64,000 nucleotides of DNA from Pseudomonadota bacterium (GTDB lineage: Bacteria > Pseudomonadota > Alphaproteobacteria > UBA1280 > RI-95). The position numbers and the translations under genes are program-made. The notes beneath the pieces are model-generated. The model saw only the letters and a program-made list of their open reading frames with translations, made no database searches and was not told the DNA's origin. How positions within the stretch are numbered: the stretch's first letter is position 1; the number at the start of each line of letters is the position of its first letter. This document shows positions 1 through 7,622 of this stretch, in pieces. The stretch is from positions 227,880-291,879 of the forward strand of contig WGLU01000003.1 of the NCBI GenBank assembly GCA_016125375.1, given 5' to 3'.

Positions 1-1049
1 ACCGCCGCCTTGGTTAGCACTTTTTGCGGGATGTTTTCCTGCGCACACAAGCGCGCGGTAAAGTGCTGTGCCAGTGCCGGGATGTCGCTGCGCCGGTCCT
101 CCAGCGCGGGTACAAAAATCGGCAGGACGTGAATCCGGTAGTACAGGTCTTCCCGGAAGGTGCCCAGTTTCACCATTTCGCTCAGGTTCCGGTGTGTGGC
201 CGTTACCAGTCGTACATTGACTTTGGTTGCCCTGTTGCTGCCGATGGGCTCAACCTCGCGCTCTTGCAGCACGCGCAGCAGACGCGTCTGCGCCGGGAGC
301 TCCAACTCACCGATTTCGTCCAGAAAAACCGTGCCGCCGTCCGCTTCCTTGAACTTGCCGACGCGTTTTTCGGTCGCACCGGTAAAGGCACCACGTTCAT
401 GGCCGAACAGGGTGCTTTCAATCAGGTTGGGGGGGATGGCTCCGCAGTCGACCACAATGAACGGTGCTTCCCGGCGGGAAGAGTTGTCGTGAATGGCCCG
501 TGCCATCAACTCCTTACCGGTACCAGAGGCACCTTGCAGGCACACGGTAATATCGCTACCGGCGGCTCGGCGTAACTGACTGAACAGCCGCTGCATTTTT
601 TCAGATGTGCCAATCAGGTCGGTAAAATCGGTCTGATGTTCAACCTGACGGGAAAGCCTGCCCACTTCATTACGCAAAGCGGTGCGCTCCAGCGCATTGC
701 GTAGGGTAATTTCCAGCCGCGGGCCATCTACGGGTTTGGTCATAAAATCTGCCGCGCCCAGCTTCATGGCCTCTACGGCGCTTTTGATACTGCCGTGACC
801 GGTCAGGATAACAACGGGCACATTTTCGGCCAGCTCGCGCATGGTCCGCAACAGTGTCAGCCCGTCCATACCGGGCATCATCAGGTCTACCAGCAGCACG
901 TCCGGTCGTGTGACTTCCTGTTGCAGGGTGCTGATGACGTCGTATCCGTTGCTAAAGGTGCGGCTTTCGATACCCTGCAGTGACAGCTGCATGGCAACCA
1001 GCTCGCGCATGGGTTTTTCGTCATCTACAACATATACAAGTCTTGGCAT
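1..1049 (-). CDS. sigma-54-dependent response regulator (NtrC family), 3' end outside window
   Basis: Reading leftwards from ATG at 1049 the protein begins MPRLVYVVDDE, a receiver domain with the acidic pair, a phospho-acceptor Asp in DVLLVDLMMPG and the conserved Lys in FMTKPVDG. An AAA+ domain follows, with Walker A GASGTGKE, the sigma-54 contact loop GAFTGA and Walker B GTVFLDEIGEL. About 349 residues are visible; the end of the AAA+ domain and the expected Fis-type DNA-binding helix lie beyond the edge. The GAFTGA loop is intact, so it should activate RNA polymerase-sigma54 after phosphorylation. Its neighbour is a polysaccharide chain-length protein, which suggests, as inference only, control of exopolysaccharide genes as in PrsR-type regulators. 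Confidence 0.93.
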   Translation of the reverse strand, partial: MPRLVYVVDDEKPMRELVAMQLSLQGIESRTFSNGYDVISTLQQEVTRPDVLLVDLMMPGMDGLTLLRTMRELAENVPVVILTGHGSIKSAVEAMKLGAADFMTKPVDGPRLEITLRNALERTALRNEVGRLSRQVEHQTDFTDLIGTSEKMQRLFSQLRRAAGSDITVCLQGASGTGKELMARAIHDNSSRREAPFIVVDCGAIPPNLIESTLFGHERGAFTGATEKRVGKFKEADGGTVFLDEIGELELPAQTRLLRVLQEREVEPIGSNRATKVNVRLVTATHRNLSEMVKLGTFREDLYYRIHVLPIFVPALEDRRSDIPALAQHFTARLCAQENIPQKVLTKAA

Positions 1050-1102
1050 GTACTTCACGCTCAGGTTGTTTTTATCGTCAACCTAACCAGTGAGGCACGA
1101 AA

Positions 1103-1127
1103 AAACCCCCTCGACAAGAGGGGGTTT
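1103..1127 (-). terminator. Rho-independent terminator after the Wzz-like gene
   Basis: On the minus strand AAACCCCCTC and GAGGGGGTTT form a stem with a short loop and run into a T-stretch (A-run at 1100-1105 on the plus strand). It sits just past the stop of the 1140-2117 gene and before the start of the regulator gene, so the two are probably separate transcription units. Confidence 0.85.
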
Positions 1128-1139
1128 AGTCACAAGGGC

Positions 1140-2117
1140 TTATATCCCCATTTTGGGCATGGCCGTTAACCTGCCTTGGTCAATTTTCACATCCCCCATA
1201 TTGGGCATGCGACCAATGATTTTCAGGCCGATTTCACGGCGGATTTCATCATCTGTCCGCAGGGATGTGTCCAGTTTCGACTTGAGGGCAATCAATGTCA
1301 GGCTCAGCAGACCCGCCAGTACGATGCTCGCCAAAAGGTAAGACATATGCTGTTCCATTTCCGGATTCTCGTTCTCCAGCATCGGAGGCAGGGGGAACTT
1401 GACCGTCGGGGTCGCGCTGCGGCTTTGTTTCTCGCTCAGGACCTTGTCAAAGTCCTCTTTGGCCAGACCATACTGGGTCTGGATTTTCTGAATCTCGAAC
1501 TCGGCGGCTGCCATGCGGGCAATGTTCTCGTCACTGTCGGCTTTACCGCTACGGGTCACTTCCACTTTCAGGGCATCGTAATTTGCCTTGGCCTTGTTCA
1601 GGCGGGCAGACAGCTCGCGCAGCTGGCGTTCCAGAAACTCCTGTGTCTCATCGGCGCTGAAGCGCTCTCCTGCATTGATCTCGTCAATAAAGTTCAGGGC
1701 CAGTTGCTCCAGAACGGTCGTGATACCGGCACGGGTGGTGCTGCGGTAGTAAATCTCGATCAGGTCGTCGCCAATGGTTTGCAGGTGGATGTTGCGGGCG
1801 GCCTGGGCAATTTTCTGGTTGCGCTCGTCGGAGGAAGCACCGTCCAGCAGCAGGCCGGCGGCGCGCAGGGTATCCCCAACCACGTTGGCGGATTTGATGG
1901 TCTGGCGCAGCAGGTTGGTTTTATCCGGATCGGAAATGTTCTGCAACAGCGGCGGATTTGTCGCGGCATTCTGGATTTGAATGGTGGTGCGCGCTGTGTA
2001 CATGGCAGGCGTATTGGCGCTGTAAATCACGGCCAGTGTGGGCAAAATCAAGAACGGCAGAACAAGTGCGTAGCGGTTACGCCAAAAAATACCGAACAAG
2101 GTAAAAAAGGTGTTCAT
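1140..2117 (-). CDS. Wzz-like polysaccharide chain-length determinant / exopolysaccharide transport protein
   Basis: A 325-residue protein with the Wzz/PCP layout: an N-terminal transmembrane helix at about residues 15-35, a long periplasmic stretch rich in predicted coiled coil (QEFLERQLRELSARLNKAK), and a second helix at about 260-278 after a Pro-containing segment (FPLPPMLENENPE). The family controls chain length in Wzy-dependent surface polysaccharide assembly in the inner membrane. No fused BY-kinase domain follows, so it is a PCP1- or short PCP2-type protein. It is transcribed alone and ends at a strong hairpin. The next gene on the same strand is a sigma-54 activator. The exact subfamily is not certain. 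Confidence 0.8.
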   Translation of the reverse strand: MNTFFTLFGIFWRNRYALVLPFLILPTLAVIYSANTPAMYTARTTIQIQNAATNPPLLQNISDPDKTNLLRQTIKSANVVGDTLRAAGLLLDGASSDERNQKIAQAARNIHLQTIGDDLIEIYYRSTTRAGITTVLEQLALNFIDEINAGERFSADETQEFLERQLRELSARLNKAKANYDALKVEVTRSGKADSDENIARMAAAEFEIQKIQTQYGLAKEDFDKVLSEKQSRSATPTVKFPLPPMLENENPEMEQHMSYLLASIVLAGLLSLTLIALKSKLDTSLRTDDEIRREIGLKIIGRMPNMGDVKIDQGRLTAMPKMGI

Positions 2118-2285
2118 AGTGACCGTAAAGCTCCTGCGGGGCCTGTGTTTGATTGTTAGCTAAAAAACGTCTTTAATATAACCGACTTATAGGGTAAGTG
2201 TAAGCCCTAAGTTGCCGTCAGGCGATAATTTCTGCGCCTTTGCATATATGTTTGCCACCAAAAAACAAGAACAGGGTTGCCGTCG

Positions 2286-3704
2286 ATGCTCCGTAACAGA
2301 CATGCCAAAATCTTGGCCACACTCGGGCCGGCCAGTGCCGATTATGAAGTGATGAAAAAACTGGTTGCCGCTGGGGTGGACGCCTTCCGTCTGAACTTCA
2401 GCCACGGCAGCCACGACGACCATCGCCGTAACGTTGCCAATATTCGCAAAATCGAAGCCGAGCTCGGGACGCCGATTGCCATTCTGCAGGATTTGCAGGG
2501 CCCCAAAATCCGTATCGGCACCTTTGCAGATGATAAACCCCAGATGCTTAAATCCGGTGACCGCTTTACGCTGGACAGCGACAAAACCCCCGGTGACCAT
2601 AAGCGCGTTTATATGCCCCATCCGGAGATTCTGAAGGTTCTGCAAGTTGGCGACCCCGTGTACATCAACGACGGTCTGGTCCGTTTGAAGGTGGTCAAAA
2701 AAGGTGACGGATTTGTAACCTGCGACGTCACAGCCGGTGGTGCGGTTTCCAACCGCAAAGGGGTGAACCTGCCGGGCGTTGACCTGCCCATGTCGGCCAT
2801 GACGCCCAAAGACCACGAGGATTTGAAACTCGGCCTTGAGCTGAATGTGGACTGGGTTGCCCTGTCCTTTGTCCAGCGTCCGGAAGACGTGCACGAGCTG
2901 CGCGGCATTGTGGGGAACAAGGTTGGTGTGATGGCTAAAATCGAAATGCCGAATGCCGTTGCCCGCCTGGACCAGATTATCCCGCTCTGCGACGCGATTA
3001 TGATTGCCCGCGGTGACTTGGGCGTGGAAATGCCCATCGAGGAAGTTCCCCCCATTCAGAAAAAAATCATCCGCAAGTGCCGCGAGCAGGGCAAACCGGT
3101 GATTGCGGCCACGCAAATGCTCGAGAGTATGACCCAGAACCCGTCACCGACGCGGGCGGAGGCCTCCGACGTTGCCAACGCCGCCTACGAGGGCGCTGAT
3201 GTACTGATGCTTTCGGCCGAAAGTGCGTCCGGCAAGTACCCCGTAGAGGCTGTGGCGATGATGGACAGCATCATCAAACGGGTGGAAAACTCCTCCGCAT
3301 GGCGGCCGCTGATGGACGCCCGCCACCCTGAACCGGAGCCGGAAATCGGCGACAGCATTACCAGCGCCGCCCATATGGTGGCGGAATCTGTGGATGCCTG
3401 CTGCATCGTCACCTTCACCTCCAGCGGGTCGACGGCTGTGCGGATGAGCCGCCAACGCCCCATTCAACCGGTCCTGATGCTGACGCCGAACCTGAATACC
3501 GCCCGCCGGCTGGTTTTGGGTTGGGGCCTGCACTGCCGCGTTGCGCAAGACCCGACCAATCTGGATGAAATGGTTTCTATCGCCGTCGAATGTGTCCGCG
3601 CCGAAGGGCTGGGCGACCATGGCCGCCACGTGGTCCTGACCGCAGGGGTACCGTTCGGCGTACCCGGCAGCACCAATATGCTGCGGGTTGTAACGCTGGC
3701 CTGA
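2286..3704 (+). CDS. pyk: pyruvate kinase
   Basis: 472 residues, the usual bacterial length. The protein opens RNRHAKILATLGPAS as type I/II pyruvate kinases do. It carries GVMAKIEMPNAV with the catalytic Lys, the metal and phosphate site IARGDLGVEMP and the segment AATQMLESM. It converts PEP and ADP to pyruvate and ATP in the cytoplasm. ATG at 2286 is preferred over the in-frame TTG at 2277 because the purine stretch AGGG at 2273-2276 is correctly spaced only for the ATG. A very stable 13-bp hairpin follows 24 bases after the stop. Confidence 0.96.
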   Translation: MLRNRHAKILATLGPASADYEVMKKLVAAGVDAFRLNFSHGSHDDHRRNVANIRKIEAELGTPIAILQDLQGPKIRIGTFADDKPQMLKSGDRFTLDSDKTPGDHKRVYMPHPEILKVLQVGDPVYINDGLVRLKVVKKGDGFVTCDVTAGGAVSNRKGVNLPGVDLPMSAMTPKDHEDLKLGLELNVDWVALSFVQRPEDVHELRGIVGNKVGVMAKIEMPNAVARLDQIIPLCDAIMIARGDLGVEMPIEEVPPIQKKIIRKCREQGKPVIAATQMLESMTQNPSPTRAEASDVANAAYEGADVLMLSAESASGKYPVEAVAMMDSIIKRVENSSAWRPLMDARHPEPEPEIGDSITSAAHMVAESVDACCIVTFTSSGSTAVRMSRQRPIQPVLMLTPNLNTARRLVLGWGLHCRVAQDPTNLDEMVSIAVECVRAEGLGDHGRHVVLTAGVPFGVPGSTNMLRVVTLA

Positions 3705-3727
3705 TACTTTGTCGAAACTCCTTGAAG

Positions 3728-3758
3728 CGGCAGCCGGACTGTACTAGTCTGGCTGCCG
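3728..3758 (+). terminator. 13-bp stem-loop downstream of pyk, possible terminator
   Basis: Arms 3728-3740 and 3746-3758 pair over 13 positions (one G-T wobble) around the 5-base loop GTACT. The T-run (seven T) comes about 18 bases later rather than at once, so this may be an atypical terminator or an RNA 3' end stabiliser. Confidence 0.5.
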
Positions 3759-3821
3759 ATTTCTGCGTTCACTTTTTTTCTGACACCACTCCGCATTTTC
3801 CCGTGCAACAGGAGGCCATCC

Positions 3822-4415
3822 ATGCACGCTCTTTCCACCTATATCACCCGCAAGGTGTTCTGGCTGGCGTATGCCGGCATCAACGTTCTTGCGGCGTTCC
3901 TCATCGGCGCTGCCGTGACGACCAAGATGGGCAACGGCTGGGATGCCGCTATTGCTTATCTGGCCGCTATCGGTGTGCTGATGCTGCCGATCATCTGGTT
4001 CCGCAAGAAGGTTCTGGCTGACAAGCTGACGCATGCCAGCGAGCTGTACGTGGCGTCGAGCCAGTGCATGCTCGGCGGCTTCTACTGGAGCCTGTACCTG
4101 ATGCCCGAAGGCAGCACTGTCTGGTACTTCTGGCTTGGCGTCATCTGGCTGGGTCTTGGCCTGTTCCGGCTGATGCAGATGCCGAAGCACATCGAGCGCG
4201 CGCGCCAGTGGGCCGAAACCGATGCCCGCCTTGCCGAGCTGCGCCGCAAGATCGACGAGGAGCTGCAAGGCTTTGACCGTGGCCAGCGCGGCGCCCAGAT
4301 GGCGCAGCAGCCCAACAAGGACAAGGCGCAGGCGCCGTCGGTGCTGGACCCCATCCTGAAAGACATCCGCGACGCTGATGCGGCGAAGGATGACCCCAAG
4401 GACAAAACCCCGTGA
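3822..4415 (+). CDS. uncharacterised membrane protein
   Basis: 197 residues. Hydrophobic segments lie at about 13-33, 43-60, 80-95 and 100-118, followed by a charged, Gln-, Lys- and Asp-rich cytoplasmic-looking tail from about residue 125 (ARLAELRRKIDEELQG). ATG at 3822 has the purine stretch ACAGGAGG about 8 bases upstream. Codon choice is strongly C/G-ending with AAG for Lys, unlike the next gene, which overlaps it by four bases (GTGA). No family is recognised. Confidence 0.75.
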   Translation: MHALSTYITRKVFWLAYAGINVLAAFLIGAAVTTKMGNGWDAAIAYLAAIGVLMLPIIWFRKKVLADKLTHASELYVASSQCMLGGFYWSLYLMPEGSTVWYFWLGVIWLGLGLFRLMQMPKHIERARQWAETDARLAELRRKIDEELQGFDRGQRGAQMAQQPNKDKAQAPSVLDPILKDIRDADAAKDDPKDKTP

Positions 4416-4798
4416 CGCTCCTGCGTGTTCTGTGGTGGCTGCTTGTGCCAACGGCACAGGCAGCCATTCACTTCCTCGCCTTTGGCTGGTTATACCAGCT
4501 GGTATGCGGGGCCACGGATGATGGCGCCCTTCTTTGGGGAGGTTTTACCCTGTACTGGGTTGCCTCCGTTGGCCTGATGGCACTGGCTCACGTGTATTTG
4601 TTGCGTAAGGCCGGCCAATGGGCATCTGTCTGGTATATGAGTGCGCTCGCCTCTGTTGCTGCCGGCCTGTGGGCCGTGGCTGCGACCGCGGTTGTGCCCG
4701 GTGATGTTTTCGCCGCCCTCTTTGCCTGCGGGTGTTTACTGGTTGCGCTGGTCTACGCGCAGATTTATGTGTACGCCACACGTCCCAAAGCCGATTAA
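4412..4798 (+). CDS. uncharacterised four-helix membrane protein
   Basis: 128 residues, almost entirely hydrophobic, with about four transmembrane helices and a short polar end (YATRPKAD). It starts with GTG overlapping the stop of the upstream membrane gene in the sequence GTGA, so the two are translationally coupled. A bidirectional terminator follows directly. No recognisable motif. The pairing suggests the two proteins act together; the function is unknown. Confidence 0.7.
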   Translation: MTLLRVLWWLLVPTAQAAIHFLAFGWLYQLVCGATDDGALLWGGFTLYWVASVGLMALAHVYLLRKAGQWASVWYMSALASVAAGLWAVAATAVVPGDVFAALFACGCLLVALVYAQIYVYATRPKAD

Positions 4799-4800
4799 CG

Positions 4801-4831
4801 AAAAAAGCCCCCGCATGACGGGGGCTTTTTG
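4801..4831. terminator. bidirectional Rho-independent terminator
   Basis: AAAAAAGCCCCC and GGGGGCTTTTT flank a short loop. It lies between convergent genes (membrane protein ending at 4798, thymidylate kinase ending at 4835) and has A- and T-runs on both sides. Confidence 0.9.
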
Positions 4832-4834
4832 TTT

Positions 4835-5488
4835 TTATCGCTTGTCTGCCAGATGGCGTTCGAGGGCGCTCAAAATCCGTGCATGCACGTCTTCCGGCGA
4901 GCCACGGCCATCCACCACCACACAGCGGTGGGTGTTGTGGGCGGCAATATCCAGAAAACCCTGGCGCACCCGTTCGTGAAAACTCACGTCCAGTTGCTCG
5001 AAGCGGCTCTCGTGGGCACTGCCTTCGCGGGCGAGGGCGCGGCCAAGACCATCCTCAACGGGCATATCCAGCACGATGGTCAGGTCGGGCAGCGTGTCGG
5101 CTACCACAAGGTCTGCCAGCAGGGCCATGGCTTCGGCGCTGACGCCGCGGCCACAGGCCTGATAGACCATGTTGGAGTCGACAAACCGGTCGCTCAGGAC
5201 CCAGTCGCCGTTGTCCAGCGCCGGGCGGATGACATTCTGCAACAGCTCGTTGCGTGCGGCCATGAACAGCAGGGCTTCGGTCAGGGCGTCCCAGTTGCCG
5301 CTGTCCTGCTCGACCAGCAGCTTGCGCAGCAAGGCGGAACGTGCGCAGCCGCCGGGGTCGCGCGTAGCGGTTACATGGTGGCCTTTGGATTCCAGAAAAC
5401 GGCGCAGCAGTTGGAGCTGGGTGCTCTTGCCGCAGCCTTCGCCACCTTCAAACGTCACGAAAAAACCGCTTTTGCGGGGATGAGGCAT
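4835..5488 (-). CDS. tmk: thymidylate kinase
   Basis: About 217 residues. P-loop FEGGEGCGKST, the dTMP-binding segment TRDPGG and DRFVDSNMVYQ are all present in family order. The enzyme phosphorylates dTMP to dTDP. The ATG at 5488 is chosen because GGAGG stands five bases upstream; two in-frame ATGs up to 5506 lack such a site. A TTGTATACG element on the minus strand at about 5571-5579 could belong to its promoter. The window also encodes two phage-type dNMP kinase homologues, which makes this the housekeeping copy. Confidence 0.94.
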   Translation of the reverse strand: MPHPRKSGFFVTFEGGEGCGKSTQLQLLRRFLESKGHHVTATRDPGGCARSALLRKLLVEQDSGNWDALTEALLFMAARNELLQNVIRPALDNGDWVLSDRFVDSNMVYQACGRGVSAEAMALLADLVVADTLPDLTIVLDMPVEDGLGRALAREGSAHESRFEQLDVSFHERVRQGFLDIAAHNTHRCVVVDGRGSPEDVHARILSALERHLADKR

Positions 5489-5602
5489 AGGCGCCTCCAT
5501 GGTCATGGGGGGGATTACGAAATGGAAAAGGAATACAAGTTAACAGTGGGGCCACTGTACGCAAGCTTTACGTATACAACAAGGGGTGTGGTCACAAAAA
5601 AA

Positions 5603-5624
5603 GAGCCCCCTCGAAAGGGGGCTC
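5603..5624 (-). terminator. Rho-independent terminator of the 5638-6000 gene
   Basis: GAGCCCCC and GGGGGCTC pair around a small loop, followed on the minus strand by seven T. Confidence 0.88.
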
Positions 5625-5637
5625 AATACGCGGTTGT

Positions 5638-6000
5638 TCAGGCTGCCAGCAGGGTGGCCGTTTCCTCCATCACCTTCATCAGGTGCTTGGGGTCGGGCCG
5701 CGGGCGGTCCATCACATGGGTCATGCTGATCTGGTACTTGCCGTCGAAGGCCTCGTTGAAGGCGTTCGCCGCGTCCACCAGCGTCATGTTGTCGGTGAAG
5801 TACAGCTGGGCTGCTTCCTCCGGGCTCATGAACCGCATCAGCGGAATGGTCACCGTGGTCAGGAAGGCGCGCAGCTCGGCCTTGTCCGCATCACCCAGGG
5901 GGGCGATGTAGTGCCGCAGCACTTCCGAGTCGACTTTGTAGGGGGCATGCAGCAGCGCGATGTTGATGATCGCACGTTCGGTTGCGTGTGCAGTGTTCAT
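5638..6000 (-). CDS. hypothetical protein, about 120 aa
   Basis: A soluble, mildly acidic protein of about 120 residues with no signal peptide or transmembrane helix and no motif I recognise. ATG at 6000 is preferred: GGAG lies six bases upstream, whereas the longer version starts at a TTG inside that ribosome site. It has its own terminator, and the gap to the divergent hydrolase gene at 6200 must hold promoters for both. Confidence 0.65.
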   Translation of the reverse strand: MNTAHATERAIINIALLHAPYKVDSEVLRHYIAPLGDADKAELRAFLTTVTIPLMRFMSPEEAAQLYFTDNMTLVDAANAFNEAFDGKYQISMTHVMDRPRPDPKHLMKVMEETATLLAA

Positions 6001-6199
6001 GGTGAACTCCAAAAGAGAGGGGGAACAGGGAACGGAAGATACGTCGTATGAATCGACCTAAATCACATAGGCAGGATTTCAGGCACGTTCAAGGGCTGTT
6101 GTGTGCAGATATATTTTTTAAGGGATTATGTTGCACCATCCGCTTGTGTTTGTAACAATTCTGACCAAATGAAAAGCGACCACCAATTTATGCGGTGCC

Positions 6200-7003
6200 A
6201 TGACTATGACCGAGGTCATAAACGAGTTTACTCATGAAGGCGTAACCCTGAGCGTACGGGACAGGGGCACGGGCCCTGTGGTTGCCGTCATTTCCGGCTG
6301 GGGGTACGGCTCTTTGATGGGTGAGGTGGCCTTCGGCACCCTGCGCGATGCGGGCTACCGCGTCATCACGTTCGATCTGCCCGGTACGGGTTGTCTGAAG
6401 GATAGGAGCGCATTCGTACATATTCCCCGCCTTTCCCGCGCCGTCGCCGGTTATCTGCGTGCGCAGAATGCAGCGGGGGCGACGGTTGTCGGACACTCTT
6501 TCGGGACGCTGGTCGCGCAGGAGATGGCCCTGTCCGAGGATGATGTAGTCGGCCGTCTTGTTTTGGTATCACCGGTTGCGGGCGTCGGGGGCATCATGCC
6601 CGACATGAATGCCGCCATGGACATGCTGGGCCGTCTGATGTCCGGCCAGTCCGGTCTGCTGACGTTCCTGTTCCCGCCATCGTATCTGGGCAAGCTCAAA
6701 ACAACGCTGGGCGACGTGTTTGAAGAGCTGGAGCGACCCGCCTCCAGCGCGGCGCTTTCCGGTCAGGTGTGGGCGGCAACGCGCTGGAGCACCTTTGGCA
6801 GATTGCAGAGCATGTATCAGGATGTGCTCATCCTCCACGGGGACAAGGACCCTCTGTCGCCGCTGCACGGTGCGCAAAGTCTGGCCCGACAAATCCCCAA
6901 AGCCAAGCTCCAGGTGCTGGAAAAGTGCGGTTATCTGCCCTTTATCGAATGTAAAAAAGAGACGCTCGGTGCCCTGAGCGCCTTCCTGCCGAGCGCAAAA
7001 TAA
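6200..7003 (+). CDS. alpha/beta hydrolase fold protein with Tyr in place of the catalytic His
   Basis: 267 residues of the classical fold: the oxyanion strand VVAVISGWG, the nucleophile elbow VVGHSFG (Ser100) and the acid-loop segment LILHGDKDPLSP (Asp215/217). In the usual His position the sequence reads CGYLPFIE instead of GHxPxxE, with Tyr245 encoded by TAT at 6932-6934, one base from CAT. Either catalysis is lost or altered, or this is a binding protein. The nearest relatives would be BioH/MhpC-like esterases. It stands as a single gene. Confidence 0.85.
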   Translation: MTMTEVINEFTHEGVTLSVRDRGTGPVVAVISGWGYGSLMGEVAFGTLRDAGYRVITFDLPGTGCLKDRSAFVHIPRLSRAVAGYLRAQNAAGATVVGHSFGTLVAQEMALSEDDVVGRLVLVSPVAGVGGIMPDMNAAMDMLGRLMSGQSGLLTFLFPPSYLGKLKTTLGDVFEELERPASSAALSGQVWAATRWSTFGRLQSMYQDVLILHGDKDPLSPLHGAQSLARQIPKAKLQVLEKCGYLPFIECKKETLGALSAFLPSAK

Positions 7004-7065
7004 GCCCCCGTCAGCGAATTGGTCTGAAAGCCTTACCCCTGCCATCATAAGATGTAGAGACAAGA

Positions 7066-7108
7066 GGGACGCAAACGTTTGCGCAGAAAAAACGATGAAA
7101 GGCGTCCC
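7066..7108 (+). promoter_or_regulatory. LacI/PurR-like palindrome inside a larger inverted repeat
   Basis: CGCAAACGTTTGCG at 7070-7083 is a perfect 14-bp palindrome that resembles the operator consensus of LacI/PurR regulators. It overlaps the left arm of an outer inverted repeat, GGGACGC at 7066-7072 with GCGTCCC at 7102-7108, which ends five bases before the ATG at 7114. The region could act as an operator or as an RNA fold that hides the ribosome site of the next gene. Confidence 0.55.
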
Positions 7109-7113
7109 ATAAG

Positions 7114-7611
7114 ATGGAACTGCTTTCCCTGTTGGGCCATAACGGTCAGAAAACGCATATCTCTGACGATTGGCACAAAGCTTACGGCATCAGCCACCTG
7201 ATTGCGCGGCTGACCCTCAAGCGTACCGAACATCATGCACTCGCCAGTATGGAGGCCGACACCAAAGACGCGCAGCTGCGCCTGTCTATGGAAATTGCGG
7301 CTTTGAAGGCTGAGATTACCGAATGGCTGATTAAACGCCCGATGCCCGATGGCTCGTGGATTGACCCGCCCGCCCTGCATCCGTCGCTGGTCACGCAGCT
7401 TTCGTCACTAGATGTGGATGACAGGCAATTGCCCGCCAAGGCCACGCTGATTGTGCGGGACTATTGGTTCGGCGTTGTCGTGCCAAGGTTGGCCAATGAC
7501 GAACCGGTGCTTAATGGCTCCACCTTCCGCAAGATGTGCGATGAGTTGGTGGCCGAGGCAAAAGCCGCCCGCAAGAGGCGCGCGACCAAACTGGTACGGC
7601 TGGTCAAATAA
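7114..7611 (+). CDS. hypothetical protein, 165 aa
   Basis: A soluble 165-residue protein, His-rich near the N-terminus and with a basic C-terminal helix (AEAKAARKRRATKLVRLVK) that could touch nucleic acid. No family is recognised. It lies directly behind the palindromic element at 7066-7108. It is convergent with rnr, with only 11 bases between the stops and no separate terminator visible. Confidence 0.65.
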   Translation: MELLSLLGHNGQKTHISDDWHKAYGISHLIARLTLKRTEHHALASMEADTKDAQLRLSMEIAALKAEITEWLIKRPMPDGSWIDPPALHPSLVTQLSSLDVDDRQLPAKATLIVRDYWFGVVVPRLANDEPVLNGSTFRKMCDELVAEAKAARKRRATKLVRLVK

Positions 7612-7622
7612 CGTCTCTTAGA

